From Salvator merianae (lineage: Eukaryota > Chordata > Lepidosauria > Squamata > Teiidae), in assembly GCA_003586115.2 (NCBI GenBank), contig QVOM02000025.1, forward strand, positions 42,452,522-42,516,521: a stretch of DNA of 64,000 bases, written 5' to 3'. The notes below the pieces were generated by a model that did not search any database, was not told the DNA's origin, and saw only the letters and a list, made by a program, of their open reading frames with translations. This document shows, piece after piece, positions 12,231 through 25,085 of this stretch; within the stretch, counting starts at the first letter, position 1, and each line of letters starts with the position of its first letter. Position numbers and translations under genes: made by a program.

Positions 12231-13770
12231 CCATGGACTCAGATGCTCCAACTTCATTCAGATATTGAGCGGACAAAGTTATTGTCTTATCCAAATTTGC
12301 CTACCTCTAGTATAAGCAGTCCATCAGAGTGGTTCATGAAGAAAGAGGTGAAGTGATAGTTTGAAGTAAAGCTTTGCCTGAAGCAAAGTGTCCCTCTGTA
12401 GTGTTTGTTGCAGAGAAGGTGACACTTCTAGTTCCCGCCTCTTCCCTTTCCATGTGATCTAGAGCTCAGGTGGTTAACTAGGAGAGATGAAGCTACATTT
12501 TGGTGAATCCTGCAAGGTGGAGGGACTAAGCACTTCTGCCAGGGCGATGGAGGAAAGGGAAGATTTCGGTTGAAAGCTTCACTTTGCTCTCCTGAACGCC
12601 ATTTTAATCTGTTGTGCATCAAATACACTTTGGGGAAATCAAAGTCTTTCCTTCCCCCACTCCTGTGGGGGTTATAGTCTGTGGGCCATCAATACTATGA
12701 AGTTCAAACACATGATCTTTTGTTGTTCAAGTCACTTGCATAAACATGAAGTATGTTTTGACAGTTTTCGGAAGATACCACATAAAAATTGTGTGGATCC
12801 ATGAGAAGCTACGTGATTTGGAATGCTTGGTTTTGATTCATTATATTTGTGATTAGTTCAACTCCATTAATTGAGAACATTACAGTGTTGTGATGGTACA
12901 GTACAGGAGAGGTGTTTCCCCCTAAAAACTTCAGAGAACTATAATCTGATCTTGGACCATCACTGATCTGTAAAGCCTCATAGCCTTGATCTGCAATTTG
13001 GCAGTATTTTGCAAGACTCCTCTTTGGCAACTTACCAAACAGTGAAGTGAATTTGTGGGATATGTGATTTTTTGAGGTGTGTGTGTGTGGGGTTGCATGC
13101 TTTGTCAGTAGTTTAGAGGAACCTATGTAAAAATCATACACAGCTATGTTGATCTGCCACAGCTGGTGAACTGGAAGTGGTTGGGCAAAGGAGGAAGGGT
13201 AGAGTTTTGATTTGACCAACCAAATGTCATGTGGGTAGATTAAAGCATCATAGCCAAGTAATCATAACCAAGTAATCTCAGTTTCATCTGTTCTTGCTGT
13301 CTTCATCCCAGTGACATCAAAGAATTGGATATATGATTTTTTTTCAGTCAGACCATAAAGGCTGATGGTCATCATACAGGGCAATCAGTGCTATCTTGAG
13401 TTGGAACAAGAAAGACTATAGAAAGACTCTCCTTTTGGGAGGTTGAAAGATACAAAATCTTATTGGGGGCAGGTAATAATAATTTAAGAATTATGTGTGG
13501 CATATTGACCCCACAATATCCCTTGTTCCAGTTTTGGAACATTGATAGGTATTCCGTTTTTAAAAATAAAAGCTCTTAGTAAATGCTCTAACCTTAGCTG
13601 AGTCAGCACTTGCCTTAGAAGAAAGTTAATTTGGGTGTCACAGCTGTAAAGTCTTTCCTCCAGCTGTTGTTAGGTCGATCTCTAATAGCAGAATAAGGAA
13701 GGCCTCATCTGAAAGCCAAAGTCAGCAGGTTGCTCTATACACAAGGAGGTGTTCCTTCAGATAACCTGTT

Positions 13771-14013
13771 CCCAAATTCAGTAGCAGCCAGCACCTGAGG
13801 GCATATTGGAACCACGGCACACTGATTTGTCATGTTTCTTTGAAGTTTGAAATGTGCTGCAAATCCCTCTTCAATCCAACATGTATGCAAGCATATCAGA
13901 TCAAAGAGGGATTTGCAGTGTAATTTGTATTTCAAAGAAGCCCAGTGAATCCACATGTGGTATGTCCAGACCCTTCCAAGTGCATCCAGGTGCTGGCTGC
14001 TGCCCAAATTGTA
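13771..14013. mobile_element. Long palindromic repeat (about 240 bp)
   Basis: The outer arms are CCCAAATTCAGTAGCAGCC and GGCTGCTGCCCAAATT. The middle arms are GCAGCCAGCACCTG against CAGGTGCTGGCTGC, and the inner arms GCAAATCCCTCTT against AAGAGGGATTTGC. The core is homologous to 10131-10262 in the opposite orientation. It ends about 800 bp before exon 2. Confidence 0.6.
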
Positions 14014-14809
14014 TAGTGTTTATCAGTTAGTTCTGTAGCCTTAAAACTTATGCCTCACAGCAAAGCAGCCAGCAATGCAGTTCTATGAACAAAGATGTCA
14101 TGTAGAAGTGAGCGGGAAATTTTCACATTCTTTACATGATCATGTGACAGAAATACAATATATCAGGCCCTTATTATGTTTTAGTATCTGCATATTTTGT
14201 ATATCTATCTGTAACTGCAAAGTTGTATAAAGGCATTTGTATTTATAACTTGTATATTCACAAGTTAACACCAGAGATTGGTAATTTGTCACAGGTTTTT
14301 TAAGGTGAGGGAACTTTAAAACTGGTAAATTTTGGTTAGTTCAGAGTTTTGACACATTTTAGAGTTCTGAGTTCACTCACTTCTGAGTTATGGCACTGCT
14401 GACTTTGGTCAGTTGGGAGCTCTGGCATTACTGATGTTGGCACTTCTATGAGAGTTGAGACATTTAAAAGTCAGTTTCATCTATGTGGCAATAATGGCTG
14501 TAGCTTGGAAGGCATTAAGGAGAAGCTGTATCTTTCTTCCACTTTTTTATATAGTTTTCAGAAGTAATTCCCTTTAACCCTCATTTTCTCACTGGCATAG
14601 TGATCTAACATTTGCAAATTTAGAAGGAACACAGTTTTCTAGAAATCTTTTGCCATTTCCATTATTTGCTATGGAGCTTTCTTTGTATGGACAGATGCTT
14701 TGAAATTAAATGTTTGTAACTGGAACATGTTTAAGTGTAAGAATCCATGAGTATCTATTAATTTATGTAGTCTTTGAAATGAAAATGATTCCCTTTTGGT
14801 TCTTCACAG

Positions 14810-15820
14810 ATGGTACCAGGCAGGAAGAAACTGAAGGAGATCTTAGTGAAGAAGAGCACTGGTTTGGAAACTCTTCAGAAACTCCATCAGAAGCATCCTA
14901 TGGAGAAGTCCAGGAGAACTTCAAATTATCCTTTGAGGATAGGATCCAAGAACAATCCACCTCTCCAGACACTTCCCTGGGGAGTGCAACTCCTAGCAGT
15001 AACACACTGGACCTGGCAGTTGTTGAGAATGAGGGACTAAGGGACGTGTTGCAGAATAAAGAGCACCTTTCCCCTAATGTGTCTTCTGCTTGTGAAGATG
15101 ACACTCCTGGCCCAAATAAGCCACTGAGTAGTAATCTGAGACGTCTGCTGGAGGCTGGTTCTCTTAAGCTAGACACTAATATTGCAGTTAACGGCAGGGT
15201 TGAGTCCCCTGTAAATCTTGGCTCAAACATCTCCTTTTCTCCACCTACACACCATGCTCAGCAGCTAAGTGTCCTTGCTAGAAAGCTGGCTGAAAAGCAG
15301 GAGCAAAGTGACCAGTATGGTTCAAACAACCGGTTTATATGGAATCAAGGTAAATGGTTGCCCAGCTCAACCCCACCATGTGGTTTGTCTCCAGATTCAG
15401 CCATCCTTAAATTAAAAGCAGCAGCCAATGCAGTCCTTCAGGACAAGTCACTTTCTCGAACCGAGGAACCCATAAGATTTGAAACTTTCTCTTCGCCGTT
15501 TAGTTCCCAGTCTGCAAGTTCCACCTTAGCTGCATTATCAAAGAAAGTCAGTGAAAGAAGCATGACTCCTGGCCAGGACCACCCACTGCCAGCTAGCTCT
15601 TTCCTTTCTCTCGCCTCAATGACTTCCTCAGCAGCCCTTCTCAAGGAGGTTGCTGCAAGAGCTGCAGGCAGCCTTTTGGCTGATAAGAAAAAGTCACAGG
15701 TTGTGGAAGATACCCTGCAGCTTTCAGACATGAAACAAGAGAAAGTAACTCCACCGCAATCTTTGGAATTATTGTTACTCCCAGCTCCTAAAGGAAGAGC
15801 TTCTAAAACCACTACCCCAG
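14810..15820 (+). CDS. ZNF827: ZNF827 exon 2: Ser-rich N-terminal region
   Basis: This 1011-bp exon encodes 336 full codons plus one split codon at each side. The acceptor is a pyrimidine-rich run ending CACAG before ATGGTACC; the donor is CCCAG|GTATGG. Both introns are phase 1. The first two bases complete a His codon with exon 1 if the human exon 1 ending holds, giving H-GTRQEETEGDLSEEEHW. Recognisable ZNF827 blocks follow: SSETPSEASYGEVQEN, QEQSTSPDTSLGSATPSS, LSSNLRRLLEAGSLKLD, HHAQQLSVLARKLAEKQEQ, FIWNQGKWLP, SPDSAILKLKAAANAVLQDK, SSTLAALSKKVSERSMTPGQ and LLKEVAARAAGSLL. The region is rich in Ser, Thr and Glu and probably mostly disordered. Near 15751 the sequence reads VTPPQSLELLLLP, where the mammalian protein has a long proline run as I recall it. 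An ATG-started frame from 14710 is intron read-through, not the true start. Confidence 0.93.
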
Positions 15821-16196
15821 GTATGGGTATCATTTTGCTGTACGGTTTATCTTTGCTCATCTTCAGGTCTGAATTTTCTTCTGTGTGCTAAGAAAACAGG
15901 ACTAAGAGAGAGAATTTAATGCAAAAAGCCAAAGTCCCTACTTCCTCAAATTTAAAGTGAGACTGATATTTAGCAGCAGGGATCGTTTCTCGCACACAGA
16001 CCTTTCTTCCATATAAGAAACAAGCAACAAAGGAAAGAGTTTTTGTTAGAGACCATATAATAAGTGAATGTGTGCTTTTTTTTTTTTTAGAAAAAATATT
16101 AGGATATAGTCTGTCTTGGAAGCATTGTTGCCTCACAGGGTACTGTGTGAGATCTTATCCTAAATATATATTTGCACATGTGTAATACATAGCTAT

Positions 16197-16382
16197 GGGT
16201 GAGGGAGTGGCTGTGGCTCAATGGTAGAGCAACCTGCCTGGAAAGTGAAGGGTTGCCGGTTTGATCCCCAGCCTCTCCCTAGAAATAGACAAAGGCAAAC
16301 CAGTCCTGTATCTCTGCCAAGGAAGTGCCCATAAAGTCAACCAGGAGTCAGCCATGCCTCAGGGGGTACCCAACAACAACAA
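16197..16382 (+). mobile_element. tRNA-derived SINE with 13-bp target duplication
   Basis: This is a complete-looking 186-bp element. Box A-like TGGCTCAATGG lies near 16214, box B-like GGTTTGATCCCC near 16256, and the body and tail end in an ACAACAACAAA tract. AATACATAGCTAT is repeated exactly at 16184-16196 and 16383-16395, which shows target-primed (LINE-driven) insertion. The body matches the squamate SINE type with the 'GGCAAACCA...CTGCCAA' region. The intact duplications suggest it is younger than most repeats here. Confidence 0.85.
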
Positions 16383-19300
16383 AATACATAGCTATCATAT
16401 TTTCCCCCTGATCATTTTATAATCACAACTGACTTTTCAGATAGGTTATATTGAGACTGAAGGGTTGGTTTCAGAACACAGCTTAGTGAGATTCACAACT
16501 GAATAAAAATTTGAAGCTAACATTACATCCACTTCAGATGCTGTTGGACTCCATCTTCAGTCATCCTTGCCCTTTCTGTAGGGGTTGGCCAGGTCATGCT
16601 AGTGTTAAAGAAACATAGACTCCAGCAAGGTAGAGATGCATTTGATCAGGGTACAGTTTATTTTAAAGCTCTTACGTGCATGGAGGAAGCCAATGATATA
16701 GCAAAGTCTTACCCCCACCTAAATTACAAAATTTATATATGTTTTATTGTTTATTACAGAGGAAGTATGATTCATTTATGCCAGTATCTAGCAAAGCTTC
16801 AAATTCCTCTTTTCTCTACACCTGCTTGTGAAAGTGTTCCTTGCTTCATGGCCAACTGATTACAGATTTTCCTATGCCAAGCTGTTAATATATTTATATC
16901 TATCAACTACCTTATTGAAAAGTCCCTAGCCTCAGTTTTCTTCCACACTTCCCCCTTTGCAAAGCCTTGTGCTTGACATAACTCATTCTTCCGAGCATGT
17001 ATTGGGGAGTGCTTCTAACTTAGTAAGGAATTTTGTGAGCTCATCAGGATCAGTTCTTTCATGAAGGCTTCCAGGGCAATCCCTCACTATCATAACAGTA
17101 GAGTGAGTTTGTTTCTTTATTTACTGTTTTACGGCACTTGTGACCAAGACAGCACCCACATTTAATAATGAGATAGATGGCCACTATTCACAATAGTATT
17201 CCAGTGTCCCCAAACAGAACTTGTTTCAACCATGTTGGAAAAAATGAGAAGATGTTACTAAGCCAATCCTAATCTCCTCCAGGTATAGGGGCTGCAGTGA
17301 CCCTTACTGCATTCTCAATGACGGCTGTATTCTGGATAAGTTCCTTGTAGGTTTCACTTTGTAGGTGCAGCATTCTGAACCAATTAAGGCACATACACCA
17401 CCATGGGAGGCCAGTAAATAATCAAGAGCAAACTACAGTCCTTATTTGTTTAAGTTCTATACCTACTGCTTTTACAGCTTGTGAAGTACTGTTAGAAATT
17501 TGTTCAATAGCTGCAGAAACCTGTCTTATTTCGGCAAATGATTTGGCAGTTCCATACCCAGGCATCATATTCCCCTCAAATATAAAGCCTTTGTGATTTT
17601 TCTGTAGTTTCTCACTCAGTGATTTGGTAGCTGATAATATAGGATACCACCAGCCCCCAGACTCCCTAATGGACATGTACCAACCCAATTTGGGAAAAGA
17701 TATTTCCATGCCCATCTTCCACATAACCAGTATAAACCCTCTGTGTTTGTTTTTAAAGCAATTTGTTGTGAAAAGAAGTCTTGTCCTTGGTCTGCCCTTT
17801 GATAAACAGTACTTAAGGTGAACTTGTTATAACGGCTTACCGAAAACGCCCAAACCCATTCTAAAGGGTTTGTTTTTATGGATTACTTCTCTTCCATGTT
17901 GCTTGTTTGTGTAACCAGGAATCCTTGAGGGGACACATACAGAGAGAAATTTTCATGTGTATTCATGTGGGAGTTTGTCCAAGGCATGTTATCTAGACAT
18001 CAGGGCCTCTATTTTTCAATTGAAGAGTTCCATTTACATAAATAAAGATGTCATTGCATCTCAAATTTACCCCCACATATATAACACTTGTTTTCCCTTG
18101 ACCTTCATTTTGTACACATATTTCTACAACAGCAAATGGAATAATTTCCGACCTTCCCCATAGTATCTCTTCCAACCTATTTCCCTGCCTATTTGTCCCA
18201 GCTCTTGTAGAACGCCCATTAAGGACCATATGTGAGTTTGGTTGAGTTGGTGTTCGCACCTTCATCTTATTTCCTCCTTCAGCAGTCACCCTTGTGACTG
18301 TGAGACTTGATAGCCAATCAGTAACATTTGGCAAAGACCTCAAGGGATAGGTCTCCCAGAAGCTGGATTTCAACAACATCTATAGGGGGTTGCGCTAGCT
18401 AGGCTTACTTTACAGGTACAAGATGGATGTGATGCTGAAGTTCTACAAATTTGGCATCAGAGGTGTGCAATATTAGCACATTATTAGCTACCAGAATGTG
18501 TGCTATCAGTACCTTTAAGAAGAGTGGGAAACCTGATGGGCGCTGGGAAAAGGGATCCATGTCAGCAGGAACTGCTCATGTGCTGTTCTCTTTCTTTTGT
18601 AAGTGCCTGTGTGACAGTTTGTGAAGACCTGTTTAAGGGACACACTATTTCTTCTCTGAATACGGTTTTCATGTGTAGAATACATGGCAGCCATCTTTGT
18701 GGAAGGAAATGATTTGTTCCCTGAATAGTTCCCCAAGAGTTGGTGCAGGGCTGCTTCCTGAGGAATGAGAATGGTGCTTGGGTGTTTCTTACTGGCACAG
18801 AGCCTGTACGCCAGTGCAGGGAAGGTCTTGTGTCAGATTCCCCTCTCCTCTTTAAGTCATTGTCAGTGTGGCTTTCTGAAGGTCAGTTACACACTAGGAT
18901 GGCACTGCTCTGCTGCCAGGCCTCATTAGCAGTCAGTGCTTATAGTTACATCTTGAAGTGCCTTGAAATGCCATACACTGATACATCAGAAAGAAGTGGA
19001 TTGGATTCAGGAGTGATTTGCCACTGTGTTGTGGGCGTCAAACTGTGCTGTTGAGACAGTTCCTGGTGCTTTCAGTAGACTCAGTCCCCATCTCTGCCTG
19101 CTGAGAGCACTGTGAGCAAAAGTCAAGGTTCCTAGTTGAGGCAGGAGAACCTATTCAGAAGTACTAGACTCCAGATGAGGTACCTGAGGGCCTTATGATA
19201 CTGTTGAATTTCTGTCAGCCCTTTGTGATGTAGTCAGGGATGATAGGTGCACTAAGTCCAGCAATTGTTAGAGGACTATAGTTTCTTCACTCTGGCTTGG

Positions 19301-22300
19301 GTCTTTATGCTTTCAGGTGAGTTTAGTGGCTGGAATCAGGATGTTGCAGGTACTGGCCCACTCCTGTGAAGGCATTAAGAGCTCAGAACGCAGCACCCCC
19401 ATTTCTGTTTTTTTGGGGGGGAGGGTGTTCAGCCCACTGGATAAAAAATTTTAAATTTTTAAAAAATCTCCTGATCAATTTATTGTTTGTGAATTGAGTG
19501 TAGGTAATATCCATTATGCTTTACTATATGATTCACTTCAGGGTCCCTAGGAGCTACCCATGGGGAAAAATGAGGCATTTCTCCACCATTCCCTATGGGA
19601 CATGTTAAGCACTTTATGGCTGCACTGACAACAGAGGCTTTTGCATTTTGCTCCAGCCTCAGAACAGAATGTAAAAACTGTGTTCACTACTGCATTCTAA
19701 ATGAGTGAAGAGAGTTAGAGACTATTTGCAAAGTTGAGAGTTTAAACCGTTGTTATCTTCTGCCTTTGAGGATGGCCTGCAGGTTCCTTAGAGGGTACAG
19801 AGATAACATTCCACAATTGTGTATCTGGATGACTGTATCATTATGCAGAAGAAAATGAACCAAGTTTTCCCAGTTGCTCTTCGCGTGAATCTGCTTACCT
19901 TTTAGTTCTTAGTGTGCTCTTCCAGCCTGAATAGACAGCATCCACTCCTGTGCCAAACTGTAAATGTGAAAAAGTGAGCGAGTTCTGAAAATGCTTATTT
20001 TTAAAAAAATCATTTCCTAAGTTGGCTCTTGAGCTTATGTGAGTGTTGTTTGACTATATGCTATATTGGTAACTTGTACGTTAGTTCTGCTACAGTGAAC
20101 CTGTAAAAAATAGCTGGTTTTATTTGAGATTAGCAAGCAGTACCTTAAAGAGGAACAGTGAAGTTAGTCAGTCAGTGGAAAGCTTGCAGAGAGCATCCTT
20201 GAAATTAATAGTACATTGTAATGCCTGTAGAGAGATCTGAGTCTTTGCTAGCCCCAAATGAGCCTGTGTTCAGCAGTCCTTGGAGAATGTCTGCAGGGCT
20301 GGGGAGTTGCACCCTGGAAAGGGTGCTTAAGTGTTCCCCTACTCTGAAGTCCCCAGAAGCACCCCAGGAGGAACAGAGTAGAGAATGAGAATTTCCTGTT
20401 CTAAAGTAGCCATGTCCCATTGATTCAACCTGTAGCGACTATTTAGCCAACATCGCAACCAGCTGTCACGGAAGGCCAGAAACATAGCTGCTCCATGCGG
20501 GCAACAAAGCCGATTTTTTGGGGGGGGGAGCAGGAACAACAGTGTAAACAAGTCCCTGGGATAATAGGGGCGCATTTAGTGGCAACTCTCGCCTAAAGAT
20601 GTCCTGAGCAGGGAGAAGTGTGCATGCGGCCTTAAATAGTAGTGCGGTTGATAAATAACCGTTGCCTGCACTGTACTGTTCTTAATCCTGTAAACTGATC
20701 TGTGTGTCCCCAGATGCAAAAATAATAAATCAGAAGGATAAACCCTGTTAATCTGTTGGAGATCTTTACTGACCCACTAACATAGCACCAAGTGCCAGAT
20801 CAGCTTTTAAGCTTTTCCAAGAGTTCCCTTTTGTGCCAAATCCATTGTCGTTCATAATCCCATGTCCAGTTGTGCCATCCTTCACACAAAAGGAGAAGTG
20901 CATGTTCATGTGTTTGTATACAGGCTCTTTCTTGTCTTTAACAGGGCACTAAGGAAACACAAGGTGAAAGTTGAATCTAATTTAAAATTACATATCATCA
21001 GTTGACTTGGGGAAATATCCTACCTGGACTTGAAAACATCATTGGACACCTTTGTTCCTCTGGCTTGAAAATAATTAGATAGGTGATAATGAACAACCCT
21101 ACAGCTCTTTTTGAACAGGGAGAAGGACTGGTTTTGATGTACATGGTGCACTGTTTGAAGGTAGCGCTGCCTGCAGAAAGAGGTCACTGTGATACGTCTT
21201 GTGTGTGCAAGAAATACTGCAAGAAACTGAGCCGAATATAGAAGCTGTGATGTATTTGTTATGAAAACAAACCTCATATGTTCCTTTAATTCTTCTAGTA
21301 ACCATAGTTTTACAGCATTCAGATGTATTTCATTTCATGAAGTTTTGTGTGTTGTGTTTGTGAGCCTCTTGTTGCTCATATAGGCCTGAGTCTTGTCCAG
21401 TTGTCAGTAAGATAAGTATGGTTTCCTTGGAGAACGATACTGGCATCATTTCCTACTTGCCACATGGGAAGGTAAACAGTAGCTATTCTGTTATTTATTG
21501 TTTGAAGAGTTAGCCTCTTTTCATCAACATTAGCACTTACACTTCCAGATAGCATGGTATTTTGCACATCCCAAACAACCAGAAAGACTGGAAGCTTGGT
21601 GACTCAGTACTTCCTGTTCCTTGTTTCTCATTCTGTGGAATGCATATTGAGCCGAATACAGAAGCATGAGTGCTGTACCCATAACAATCAACATTGCCAG
21701 ATAACAGGGCAGCACACAATATTTCAATGAAGCACAGGTATTGATAGAGAAGGAGAAAAGTGGAGGTAACACTTAAGCAAATTTTCACAACCTGAAGGTG
21801 TTTCAGCTATCAGCAACAAGTACATTGCTGCACATCTTTATAATTTATGCCCAACTGTTAATAATATGTGAATACAGCGCCATGAATACTATAAATACTG
21901 TAACTGGATTATACTTGAAAGTAAGGCCTGTCTCTCTTAACTCACATAGGATGCCTCTGGCTGTGTTGTCAGTTAGCAAAAAGAGCATCTCAAAAGTGCC
22001 TTAGAGGTAGCAGTATGTGGCTCCTGTGTTCTCATTCCATTTCTAATCTTCTTTTTCTAACTTAGAATGGTCATGGGAAGGGGGAGGTACAGACTGGCAC
22101 GTGAACGATATGATCTGCAAACTGTCTTTAAGTCACCTCAGAAATGTTTTTTTCTTTTTTAACTGCATGTGAACAAAGCCTCTGTCGCTGCCTTCATTGC
22201 TAAGGATGTATATTGTGCTGGACTGATAGTGATGCCTTCTGTAACAACCCAGGATAATAAGACTATATATGAATTTTGGAACAGTTGCACACAAAAAATG

Positions 22301-24049
22301 GAACATAAATATCTGTGTCGAGGCATATGTTGAGTTCTTCTGAGTATATTTGTCCTAAAAGTATCAATAGCATGTAAAGTTGTCTAGTGAAGCCATTCCT
22401 ATATTTGGGCAGACTCTCTTAAATTTGGGTGGAAGCCCAAAGAAAGCTCACTTTGTACAGTACTTAAAGAAAATAAGGGGGAATATGCAGTAGACTGTTC
22501 CCCAGAAGGATCTTCCAAACCTTTTTAAAGATGGTGATTTCATTTGCACACATCTCACAGATAAGGAACGTCAGTGATAGGACACACTCAAGTGGGTTTC
22601 GTGCGAGAGACAACTTTTTGCTTTGAGAATCATGTTTAGGCTCTACATTAAGTATAGCATTCTCTTAACAATATGTATCTTCTTTCTTTAAAAAAATGTT
22701 CTGTATGACTGATTTTGTTTCACCAATGCCTTTCTTCACATCATGGATCTGATTAATTCAACAGGGTTGCTTCTGGATATACCCAAGCATCAGTTTTTCA
22801 CACCCTCTGTGGACAGTGAAATTACATCTTTGAGTGCTCCCAATATTTTCATGTAGTTGAACTGAAATATGAGGTGGAATTTGCCTTGTAGGCCATTTAC
22901 CTCTTAGTTAGTAATTAGATGGAATCTTCCATTGGCAAACACACTACATTACTTTGACATTTAGAGTATTTACTTATGAGGAAAGCAATATTTTAATCAC
23001 ATTTAGAAGAGAAGGAGGTGCCAGCTTTTGTATAATCAGTTATCTTTCTGTCATTTGAAAACCTGTGGTGCATATGCTTTCTAAAATGGTAGTTAAAATA
23101 AAATGCATTTGGCTGCAAGATCATCTCAAGGGGCAGGAGTGTAGGGTCCCATCTTAGAGGTACAAGGCATGCTGTTTACGTGGCTGGCACCTACTGGCCT
23201 CTGGGGCGTTCCACAGCTTCAGAGTTTCTACTGAACATGAAGTTTCTGCTTGGCATTGGTCAGGAAATGGCTGTGGGCCATTTTCTACCTGGTGGTAAAT
23301 CACGTTGATCAGAAATCAAAGTAAGTCATTCCCACCACCACTGTTGCTCTAAATGGTGATGATGGGTTGAATGAGGACAAAATACATCCTTAGAGTTCTT
23401 TATCATGGTTTATATGTAGGCTATTTCCAGTGACTGATTTTGTGCCTTGAGAGCAGGCAGCAGGCCAGATTGTGGGGAGGCATGTGCTTCCTGGGTCCCA
23501 GGGACGCTCTAGGAGAGTCCCAATTCCGTGGTGTGGAACTTGCCTTTGAGGCAAGTTCTGGTTTTATAACCAGGTCCAGTGCATGTTTACTGAGCAGGAA
23601 TTCCCAATTACTTCAATGGAATGTGTTTCCAAATAAGTGAACATAAGTAACCTTCCACTGAGCACTTTGAGACTGGTTTTTGAATAGATAGGCATGGCAC
23701 AGGAAGGAAGGAATTTAAGAAGTGACCTTGTTTGTTCAGTTTTGCATAGGTTCCAACTCCACATAGATTATCGTGGCAGAAGAAGCACAACTTTTTAGAA
23801 GTTGCCTGCTTCCTGTAGTGCAGGAAGGTACATCCATGCTCTGGTTTAAATAGCAAGGACTGAAGTAGCAACTGAGAGAGATTTGTCTTTCCATGCATTG
23901 ACTAGATTACCAATTCACAGTGTTCATGCCATGGTTCAGTGAAGCAAAAGACAAACTCTTTCCAACTGCAGTTCTGCTTTGCCCATGCAAGCAGGACCTC
24001 AGGTATCTGTGCCTATACTAGAGGAGACAGGTAAGCACAGAAGAGGTAA

Positions 24050-24586
24050 GAGCCAGATTCACACTGACCTTAGTGGAATGGGATAACAAAACAATCTCAG
24101 GCAGGTTCACTTCCAGCACTGCTACGGCTATTTGCATTCTGAGAACTGGAACATCTCTGTTTTTGTTTTGCAGTGCAAGCAGTGCAGATGGTCCATCTCT
24201 TGATCCAATCCTTGCTTTCTGTTGAAAGTTCCACCTGCCCTATCTGTGACTGGGTGATGAGTGCCTCGCTTCTATGTTGCATCCAGTGTGTGAGGTTCAG
24301 AGCCAGCATCACAGGTCCAGGCCCAGGGTCCAGAACTAACGTTGCAGGGTCCAGACCTAGGCAGATCTGTTCTCTGGCCTCACAACACCGGAAGTAGTGC
24401 AGAAGCATCACTCCTGAACTGTTCCTGCTGCCAAAAGAACACTTGTGGAGAACTTTTAACCTGTCCAGAATAGGACAGAACCAGGGTGGGTCAGAACACT
24501 TCAGGAATGCTGCAGTGGATCACAAGTGAGAAAAGCATTCCAGCAATCTGCTTAAACATTTCTACTGGGTAAGTGCAAAAAGGTCC
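24050..24586. mobile_element. MITE-family copy, left end uncertain
   Basis: The right terminus GGGTAAGTGCAAAAAGGTCC (24567-24586) is the shared end of the window's MITE superfamily. Typical interior words occur (GTCCAGAATAGGACAGAACC, CAGGTCCAGGCCCAGG). The left limit near 24050 (GAGCCAGATTCACACTGACC) is a guess. Confidence 0.4.
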
Positions 24587-25085
24587 TAGGATTCAGGGAA
24601 GCTAGATAATTCTGAGGAGGTGATTGAAAGAAAAGGTAGAAGGTGGCTGAAGGTCTACTTAATGGTGGCCTTTTTGTTACAAAACAGACTTCTCTTTGAG
24701 GTACCATTATTGTATAGCAGAGCATACCTGTTTGAAACAAGTGCTTACACCTAGACCTTTAGTTAGTTAGTGCTGCTCTATTACCCTGGGTTTTTATGCT
24801 ATTTTAGATCTACATCACTTTGGGCGGGGGGTTGAACTTTTTTTAAAGCTAGATTTTTTACAGCCAGTATCTTTCATTTGTTTTAAATTGTAGACTGCTC
24901 TAAAACTTTATAGAATGGAGGATGATTTATAAATTAAAAGCAGTCTATAAGTTATACTGTTGTATAGTATATTTAGTGTTATCATAGGGTTCAACATCCA
25001 GAGAATCTCAAATCTTCTTTTAAAAAATGATTCAGAATTTAAAGATATGCACGAGTGTATGTAGACAGCATCTGATGAAATCTTC

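Larger units (their letters stand above)
1..14809 (+). other. ZNF827 intron 1, 3' part
   Basis: This is non-coding intron ending at the acceptor before exon 2 (pyrimidine-rich run and AG at 14808-14809). Reading frames here are short and lack family resemblance. It contains DNA-transposon-like foldback elements (near 965-1449, 2890-3179, 4782-5205, 9897-10092, 10131-10262, 10301-10467, 12107-12230 and 13771-14013), an L2-like tail near 11125-11250 and a minus-strand SINE near 11741-12008. The stretches 5210-7100 and 8500-9890 show no repeat I recognise and could hold conserved regulatory DNA, but nothing in the sequence alone proves that. Confidence 0.75.

Noticed and set aside
14710..14809. 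ATG-started reading frame continuing into exon 2 (MFVTGTCLSVRIHE...)
   Set aside because: It lies before a good splice acceptor and has no similarity to ZNF827. Phase 1 joining to exon 1 explains the true frame, so this is intron read-through.
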